From assembly GCA_033807775.1 (NCBI GenBank), contig CM066315.1, positions 62,814,320 through 62,878,319 of the forward strand: 64,000 nt of DNA, written 5' to 3'. Shown here in pieces: positions 57,304 through 64,000 of the stretch. The DNA is from Saussurea involucrata. Its lineage: Eukaryota > Streptophyta > Magnoliopsida > Asterales > Asteraceae. Made by a program: the position numbers and the translations under genes. The notes under the pieces are model-generated. The model was not told the origin of the DNA, did no database searches, and worked only from the letters and a program-made list of their open reading frames with translations. How positions within the stretch are numbered: position 1 is the stretch's first letter; each line of letters begins with the position of its first letter.

Positions 57304-59412
57304 CTAAGACTGAGGAGGGTCATCAGTCGCGTCCTTGCCAAAGGCCTCGCCTTTGGAGCCTTCGTCCATCTCCTCTTCTTCGACCTCCTTCTCATCATCC
57401 GAGTCGAGGTCTCTTTCGGTCCCGACGTCCTTCAAGAAGAAGGCGAGCTCGTCCGACGCCAAAGCCAGAGGATTCTTGCCCAACAGGTGTCGCCGCATAA
57501 TCGCCGCATGCGCAGTGAATCGAGCAAAAGCGAAGACAGACTTCGCCTCGCCCTTCAACTCTTTTACCTCATCCTCTAACTTCGTCACCCTAGATTTGGA
57601 GTCTTCAGCCTCTTTTTCACTCGCAGCCAAAGACTCCTTGATCTTATCCAGCTCATCCCTTTGATCGGCGATCATGGATAAAGACTGCTTCAGATGGTGG
57701 TTTGCCTCATCCTTTGCACGTCCGACGACCTCTAGCTCATTCAAGGCTTCATCGAGGCGTTTGGACGTAGCCTCCTCACGCTCTAAAGCGACCTTCTCTC
57801 TGTCCAATGCCGCATTCCCTCTCTCATGAGCAGAGGACACCAAACCCCTTATCTTCATCGTTTCAGCGTGCAAGGCAAGGGAAGACTGGAACGCATGTGA
57901 AACATAAGAGAGCATGTTAGTAAAACGATAGATAAAGATTAAAAGCATCGAAACACAAGTTTTGAAAGAAAAACTTACCATAAATGCCAGTCCGGCGACA
58001 TGGGATCCCGTCTCCTCGACCGAGACTCCCTCGAAACGCTCCTTGAAAGAAGGAGCAAATATTTCCCCAGATGAGGAAACAGATTCGTCCCGTCTAGGAC
58101 ATTATCGTCCATAAAATCCGATGGCAATGTAAAGTTGACCGTCGTGACCTTAGCCCCTCCCGTCGTATGACACTTGCCTTTGTCGGCCGACGAAGGGATC
58201 GACATGGTAGACGGGGACTTCGTCGTTTTCGCCAGAGGCGCCGAACTGATAGGTGTCGCATCGATTGCACCAGAAGACGTCTTCGTCTTCACAGGAGATG
58301 CGACCGATACCTTCGCCTTCTCAGGCGTAACGACTCTCGATGAGTCATCAGCCCTTGAAGACGGTTCCCTCGGGATCATCATCCTCGTCTTCTTTAAAAA
58401 CCCCGACCCAATGGTTGAGGTCCCTTTCCTTTTTTCCTTGCCCTTACGGGCAAGCTCAAGATGAGCTGCTCTTTTGGTATTGCCAGTCGGCACCTTTACC
58501 TGAGATTCCCCTGGAAACAAAGAAGAGAGAAATGTTACACGATAGACATAAGCGAGAAGATCGGGGTTGAGTAGAAAAGAATAAAGTATACTTACCGGTC
58601 ATCTCTTCTTCTTCTCTCGATTCTTCCTCTTTCTCCTCTGTCTCCTCTTCTTGTTCTTCCTACTCACGTTTCTCTCCCCGATTCTCTCCTAGATACACCA
58701 AGTCTTCGTCGTCGTCGTCCACCAGATGTCGTGTGAAAAACGATCGCTCAACAGCGCTAAATTCCAAGAATGCGTTGACCTTTGCTTGAGAGTTGGCGTA
58801 AGGCTTCACGTCCTCAAACTTAATATCTGTCGATACATAGAAGACAGTTTAGAAATAAGTTGAAATTAACATATGACGCGCGACAAAAAGATAGAAAATC
58901 TCACCCGACATATTCCAACCGGCCCTAATCAAGCCGCTCTCAGAGTCGAGCGTCGGTTTACGCACGAACGCGTACCTGGTCTTCCACTTACGGTCGTTAA
59001 CAACAGTCTTCAAGACCAGGGTACGATCACCCTTATACTTGGAGAACAAGCTGTAGCGTCGACATCCGTCCTTCTTGACTTGATAAGCCAAGAGGAGGTC
59101 GCGCACATTCATGGGAGACTCCCAGTTTTTGGTAAGGTGCTCAATCACTTGTATGACTCTCCAGAATTGGGGCATTAATTGGGTCGGTGCTAAATCAAAT
59201 TCAACCATGAATGCCTTAGCCAGAGGCGAATAGGGCCATTCAAAACCTATCTTAAAGGGATACTCGTATATCACGACGAACCCATCAGGACACATATCAG
59301 GTCGAATCTGACCTTCTCTAATCAATGTAATCCCCACAGAGATTTTTGCTAGAATTCTAAGGTCGTCGAGATCCTCTTGATCTCGAATGGAACTTACAGG
59401 CTCATTCGACAT
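57304..59412 (-). pseudogene. Antisense additional ORF of element G (gypsy-type putative transposase domain, four exons)
   Basis: Minus-strand gene opposite to pol. Exon 1 59412-58905 (MSNEPVSSIRDQEDL...) contains a folded domain with EYPFKIGFEWPYSPLAKAF, DLAPTQLMPQFWRV and YSLFSKYKGDRTL. This pattern is known in plants as the putative gypsy-type transposase domain (PF04195). Exon 2 58826-58596 is acidic with a DDDDED run and one in-frame TAG. Exon 3 58510-57979 is Lys/Ser-rich, with a frameshift near 58090. Exon 4 57885-57304 is a long coiled coil (EREEATSKRLDEALNEL) ending in an acidic tail. All three introns have GT-AG ends in matching phase. A TATA-like CATAAATAGAG lies near 59679-59687, about 270 bases upstream. 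Tat-lineage elements are known to carry such extra ORFs of unknown role. Close to intact but broken twice. Confidence 0.82.
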
Positions 59413-59987
59413 TTCTAAACCTGTTAAGCAGATTTGCAAGTCTGAAAAAACTCCAAATACCCCAGTTTTTCTAAGGCTTTCTAGCAATGGACTTACGACG
59501 CATACAAAGGATGAGAGTCGTACCTTATATGGGCGCTCTAAAAACCTCGAAATTCCTAATCGAGTCGAAGATTCTTGTAGGTTTGGAAAAAATTTGACGA
59601 AGAACAGCAAGAAATCAGGAGAAAATCTCTCTCTAAACTCTCTGAAAGCGTAAAAAGGAAAAGATCCATCATGGGTCTCTATTTATGTAAGCGATCGTTT
59701 CAGGTCGAGTCACCCAATAATCGACACGTGCCCATGTCTTTTCGTATGACCACACAGATCGTCGACACCTGACACTTACACCTGTTTAGCACGATCATGC
59801 GTCAGCATGACGTCACGATCTTATCCCCTTTTCGACTTCCCATTCAGTTGGAATTGGACTGATCCAGTTCCCAGGCAACTAAAGCGACTTTCGACACGTG
59901 TCATGACCCTAGACGTCCGACTGACAACAAAATTTAAAAATTCGAAATTTGAATTTGCCACTCCATTTTTAATTTTTTGGGGAAAAC

Positions 59988-60779
59988 TGTTTGGGTAAAA
60001 TTTCACCAGTCTTGACCACGACTAGAGCAAGGAAAACATTTATTATACTTTTCCATAATAAGATAAAATCATAAACACTTTATCGTCTGACCAAAGTTGA
60101 AATCGAAAGTTACTCACGACACCCGACCGTCGTAAGACACCTTACGACCTCGACCGACTAACATGCGATATTACTGTTACTTTTTCACTGTTTAATGCAG
60201 GGTCAATGTCATTAATGACCAACGACTATAACCGACGAAGGCCATTAACAGCATTAAACTCAGCGTCAGTTACAACCGTTATTTGAAGCTTTTAAGGAAT
60301 CATTTAAAGCGCTCGAAGACTATAAATATAGGGGCTCAATCATCATTTCGGACATCTTGGCATAACGGAACTCTTAAGAACACTCGAAGCAAAGAATTCT
60401 CTCTCGAAAGATCGCTCACGACGCACGACTTACACGCACGATGCTTAGTTCCTACACACGACGCACCAGTTTTTACATTCGATACACTTGTTACTTTACA
60501 TTTAAAGTCTTTCTTTCATTTGTATTGTAAACTCTATACTCTCGACACCTAAAACATAAGGACATCGCCCCTGTTTGGCGATCATAGTGCAGCGACGACC
60601 TCCACAGTCGTCCGCGGGTTTTTTTCTCGTTGAGGTTTTTCTCGCGTCACCAAAATCTTTCGTCTCTTTTACATTTTCTCTCTTTGTCGCATCGCTTTGT
60701 CGAAAGATTTCCATTCTTTAGTTGTTAAGCTCCACAATCAACCTTAAGTTATCCTTCTGGACGATTTTTGGCATTAACA
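59988..60779 (+). repeat. 3' LTR of element G
   Basis: 792 bp, preceded by the purine-rich TTGGGGAAAAC. TATAAATA at 60321-60328. Confidence 0.93.
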
Positions 60780-60784
60780 GTTTC

Positions 60785-61145
60785 TATCTTTATAAGCATG
60801 TAGCAACTTTTCACACTCATCTTTCTTTCTTTCTGAACTTTCAAGTTTTTCTGACAATTCAGTCATTCTCCTTCGAAAATAAACTCGAGATTGCTCGATT
60901 TCAACTCGGTCCTTTTTCAACCCATCACTTAACTCATTATGTTCAATTATTTGTTGCCTTTGAAGGTATATTGTTTCATGAGCTTTTCTTAGTTTTTCAG
61001 TTAAATCATCTGCTTTGATGGTTAGTAACTCATGTTGAATCATAAATTCATTTATAGTAAAGGACTCAGAATCTTGTGATTCAAATTTTTCTTTGGGAGT
61101 TGACGTCTTGTCGTTGAGAATGACGTTTTCCTCTTCTAGAGACAT
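60785..61145 (-). pseudogene. Element F gag, N-terminal part
   Basis: Minus-strand ATG at 61145 (MSLEEENVILNDK). Coiled-coil protein with HELLTIKADDLTEKLRKAHE and ESSERKKDECEKLLHA, running to the GTTTC duplication of element G. The frame continues without change at 52477. No catalytic motif; recognised as gag only by its continuation to the zinc knuckle at about 50950. Confidence 0.68.
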
Positions 61146-62771
61146 TGTTACCTGAAAATTAAAAATGTCGGATCGTTAACAGATACTTCGTGAGAAGTAG
61201 AATTTGTGCGTTTGAACGATAAGAGAAAATCGATTAAAGTCAGAAAAATATTTCAAAAATAAAATTTGAAAAACAAATTGTAAATTTGTCTCCCAAAAAT
61301 TAATTCCGAAAAATTAATGCGGAGAACTGGACTTTAAATCGGCAAACCTGCAAAATATGAGAAAAATATATCAGTACGGTTAAATGCAGGCAAAAACTGA
61401 TAAAAACGATGAAAATGAAAAATAATGAAGAATAAGGACTAAAAATGACAACTTACGAAACTAAAATGAAAAACAAGGGATAAAAGTGTAAAATACTAAA
61501 ACTTGACAAAAATTGAAACTTAAAATTGACAAATCCTGAAACTATAAGTTCAGGGACCAGAACTGACAAACTAAAAACTAACTAACGGGCTAACAAAGAA
61601 ACTAACGGATGGGCTAAGATTGTAAGAAAACTAACGGAAAAGTTAACTAACTAACCTAATGGACTCTAACAGAATTAGGACTGAAAAAGTAACAAAAACT
61701 AACTGAATTAACGAACAAACTAACTAATCTAACGATAATAACGGAAAAAGGGCCTAAAATGTAACATAAACTAACGGAACTAACGGAAGTCCGTTAGTTA
61801 CTGTTCATCATCAACCTCACGACGATGTGCACGTTTTTCACTTCGGTTTCTCTCACAAACTCACGTTCAAATCGATCAACTTTAGTTTCTAACGATTATT
61901 GAACATAAAACAAACGATTTTGTCGAAGAAATCTTAATCATGCAAGCCAAATCGAGAGTTGCGATAAAAACCGGCGAGATGTGGGTTGCCATAAAAACCG
62001 GCGAGATGTGGTTGCGACAAAATGTTTATCGCAACTGAGTTTGTCGCACCCAAGTGTTGCGATAAGATTGAGTTGCGATAAAAACGCTGAGTTGCGATAA
62101 AATGATGATATCTTGCGATAACAAGTTGCGATAACTGTGAACTCCGGAGATGTTTTCACGTTTTTCCGGCGATGAGAAGCAGTTTCCGACGATGAAACCC
62201 AGATTCCGACGAAACCTTTCAACAATTGTATCTTACTGATTTCTCATTGTTTTTCGATTCTGAAAGTTGCTATTTGTTCGAAAATCAATAAGGAATGGAT
62301 TTGAGATAAGTTCAACAACCAAAACACATTAAAACTTCAGAACGATCAAAGCTTTTTAAATAAAAACTTTCGATGAACACTTTCCAGATCTGTTGATTTT
62401 CAGATTGCATAGCTAACTGTTTTCTGCATCATTTTGAAATCTAAAACTTATAGGATGCTTGAAATTACCATACGAATCGATTTGCGATTACAGAAACGAT
62501 TAAAACACAGCTAACAGAATAGATCAATCACCATCGATGAACAAACCCATGAATATCCAAACTCTTGCTGTCGATGATTTTTGTTGTGAATTTTTCGAAT
62601 CTGTAAGCTGCACCTTGTTCGAAATCAGTAAATAACCAGATCAATTGAAATAACAAACATCAAAGAACAATCAAACAGCAAAATAGATCACCATCACCAT
62701 CTAATCTTCGATGAACATGAAGAACACCCACTGTCAATTTCCAAAAACTCCATTTCTATGCTTAAAAACTA
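61146..62771 (-). other. Leader of element F with TTGCGATAA iterons
   Basis: No gene. 61400-61790 is rich in ACTAACGGA/ACTAACTAAC words. 61955-62135 has about ten TTGCGATAA/TTATCGCAA words, as in element E. Confidence 0.65.
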
Positions 62772-64000
62772 GGGAATTTAATTAAAATACCCAAAGTTTG
62801 ACTTTGACTTACCAAAATACCCATTTCTCTCCCCAATTTACCGAAATACCCATAAATTCCGCGATTTATCCCGCGATCGCAGGATAGGGCACATGTGGCC
62901 CGCGGTTTTGGCCAAAACGCCCCGCTATACCCCCCAACTATTCCCGCGTCTACACTTTTGGTCCCTCCCTGCGATGGGTCCCGCGATCTGTCAAAAAAAT
63001 GCATTTTTGGTCCTTTTTGCACGAATTTTTGCATGTTTTTACTGTTTTTTCCACAATTATTGTACTTGGAAGTCCAATTTGTGGTTCAAATTCACTGGCT
63101 TTTTTCATCAATATTGAATCATTGTACTTGGGGAAGACCAATTTGTGGTTGCAATTCATGTTCTTCAATGAGATTTCATCCATAAATATCAGTAGAATGC
63201 AATCCATAATTCACAACAATTCCATCCTTCATTCTTGCTTTCTTGCTTTCTTTCTTCAGTACTTTGTTTTTGAGATACTACTGAAAAATGAGTTCATCTG
63301 TTGCAAAAGCTAAGTTATTTTTATGTTACGACGGTGAATGGGTGCAAGACAACAATGAGTGGAATTTTCTTTATAAATCTAAGCATGGTGTAAAATTGCC
63401 AGTAAACTTGGCTTATCAGAAGTTTGTTGCATACGCCATGCAAAAATGTGAAATCGACCCTTCGGCTGTTTGCAAGTTAGCGTTCAAGAATGGTGATTGG
63501 TCATTTGTGGAGTTATTCAACGATGGGGATATCTCTGGTTTTATGCACTTTGCAGCCGAATCAGAAAGACCTCCATTACTTTATGTGTATGCCGAATCCT
63601 CGGTGTGCAACGAAGATGATGACGAAGGTGACGACGACGGTGGTGACGACGACGGCGACGACGAAGGTGATGACGACGCTGGTGACGACTGTATTCCTGA
63701 TTATGTTCCGGAGACGCAACAACAACAACCACAAGAAGGACGTTGTGCTGGAGTTGCTGATGATGAAACCTATGTTTTCAAAACGGGTAATGCTGATATA
63801 GACAGATCAGATACCGATAGTGATGATCACGAAGAATATACCCCTAGTAATAAATCATTTAGTCAGTTAAATGACTATTTTGATATGCCCCATATTCTTC
63901 CAGACCAGAATACACATACACAAACCTACGAACCTGCACCTTATAATCGCAGTTTAAGGTTAGAAGTAGGTCAAGTATTTGATTCGAAGGATCACTTGGC
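62772..64000 (+). mobile_element. Left end of a Mutator-like element (MULE), runs off window
   Basis: The terminal region begins about GGGAATTTAATTAAAATACCC, with the iterated words AAAATACCC and CCGCGATC (62840-62995), typical of a long MULE terminal repeat. The gene at 63288 lies about 500 bp inside. The exact boundary and target duplication cannot be checked because the right end is outside. Confidence 0.55.
63288..64000 (+). CDS. MuDR-type transposase, N-terminal region (incomplete at window end)
   Basis: Uninterrupted frame of 237 codons from ATG 63288 to the last base of the window. The N-terminus (VAKAKLFLCYDGEWVQDN) and the next about 80 residues form a globular PB1-like region often seen in plant MuDR transposases. 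A very acidic low-complexity stretch of GDDD repeats lies at residues about 112-134, then QQQQPQ. The last residues, LRLEVGQVFDSKDHL, are the start of the MuDR N-terminal transposase domain (GQ-F-SK--L). The catalytic DDE core and SWIM zinc finger would follow outside the window. No stop, no frameshift: it may be a live gene. Identity as a MULE is inferred from that final motif plus overall layout. Confidence 0.72.
   Translation, partial: MSSSVAKAKLFLCYDGEWVQDNNEWNFLYKSKHGVKLPVNLAYQKFVAYAMQKCEIDPSAVCKLAFKNGDWSFVELFNDGDISGFMHFAAESERPPLLYVYAESSVCNEDDDEGDDDGGDDDGDDEGDDDAGDDCIPDYVPETQQQQPQEGRCAGVADDETYVFKTGNADIDRSDTDSDDHEEYTPSNKSFSQLNDYFDMPHILPDQNTHTQTYEPAPYNRSLRLEVGQVFDSKDHL

Larger units (their letters stand above)
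52478..60779 (+). mobile_element. Element G: Tat/Retand-like gypsy element with antisense gene
   Basis: 8.3 kb, LTRs of exactly 792 bp (52478-53269, 59988-60779) starting TGTTTGGGTAAAAT and ending GGCATTAACA. Target duplication GTTTC at 52473-52477 and 60780-60784. PBS TGGCGCCCACCGTGGGGC right after the 5' LTR. The pol order RT, RNase H, second RNase H, integrase and an antisense ORF before the 3' LTR are hallmarks of the Tat lineage. Gag and protease are absent. About 20 substitutions separate the LTRs by eye. Inserted in the gag of element F; its flanks are collinear and in frame. Confidence 0.93.
47910..62771 (-). mobile_element. Element F: gag-only Copia-like element, split by element G
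   Basis: The 3' LTR (47910-48182) is followed by the complement of a purine tract (ATCTCCCCCTATG). A minus-strand gag is broken in two by element G, and the leader (61146 to about 62771) carries TTGCGATAA iterons as in element E. There is no pol apart from a possible short stub. The 5' LTR and PBS were not found; the MULE at 62772 lies where they should be approached. LTR ends, purine tract and iterons indicate kinship with element E. Confidence 0.7.

Noticed and set aside
63541..63732. His/Arg-rich minus-strand ORF
   Set aside because: Shadow of the acidic GDDD repeat of the MULE frame on the other strand.

Overview
The window is repeat-dense plant nuclear DNA, most likely from a eudicot. 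The coding sequence is almost entirely transposon-derived, the primer-binding sites match plant initiator-Met tRNA (TGGTATCAGAGC), and two captured host-gene fragments are plant-type (2-isopropylmalate synthase and FAR1/FHY3). Some coiled-coil gag proteins remind me of Asteraceae elements, but I cannot verify that. I see no rRNA or tRNA gene, no CRISPR array and no intact host gene.

Layout. 1-13866: a decayed minus-strand Ty3/gypsy element (A). It is cut in its reverse transcriptase by a Copia-type LTR (1-368) and in its leader by a young non-autonomous element (B, 3354-12163, TSD CAATC) that carries only a short gag. 13867-15308: AT-rich DNA with a diverged three-copy repeat, then an (AT)n tract. 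15309-23519: nearly intact gypsy element C, with one long gag-pol frame. 23520-27430: a run of TA-microsatellite-flanked fold-back elements (called TAF here), one of which carries a FAR1-like gene fragment. 29392-37700: gypsy element D, the same family as A, TSD AATTA, coding region broken. 37731-41901: small ORF, tandem repeat, three MITE-like elements, three more TAF copies and a minus-strand 2-isopropylmalate synthase pseudogene. 42383-62771: non-coding Copia-like element E. It holds a hAT-like element (43820-47316, 8-bp TSD) that itself collected four TAF elements and a solo Copia LTR. Its 5' LTR is interrupted by gag-only element F, whose gag is split by Tat/Retand-like gypsy element G (52478-60779, TSD GTTTC). 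62772-64000: the start of a MULE with an open transposase N-terminal frame running off the window.

Relative ages come from LTR pairs compared by eye: B about 16 substitutions in 2.28 kb, C about 31 in 1.68 kb, G about 20 in 0.79 kb, D visibly more.

The most unusual signal is the TAF group. At least eleven elements of six or more unrelated sequence families sit exactly between TA microsatellites. Their terminal repeats share one architecture: a 7-9 base word, a spacer of about 10-11 bases, the same word, then the word again. The word differs between families. Two gene-like fragments in or beside such elements begin with the same residues (MEDE), and one continues into a FAR1-type DNA-binding domain, suggesting a possible link to FAR1/MULE-type transposases.
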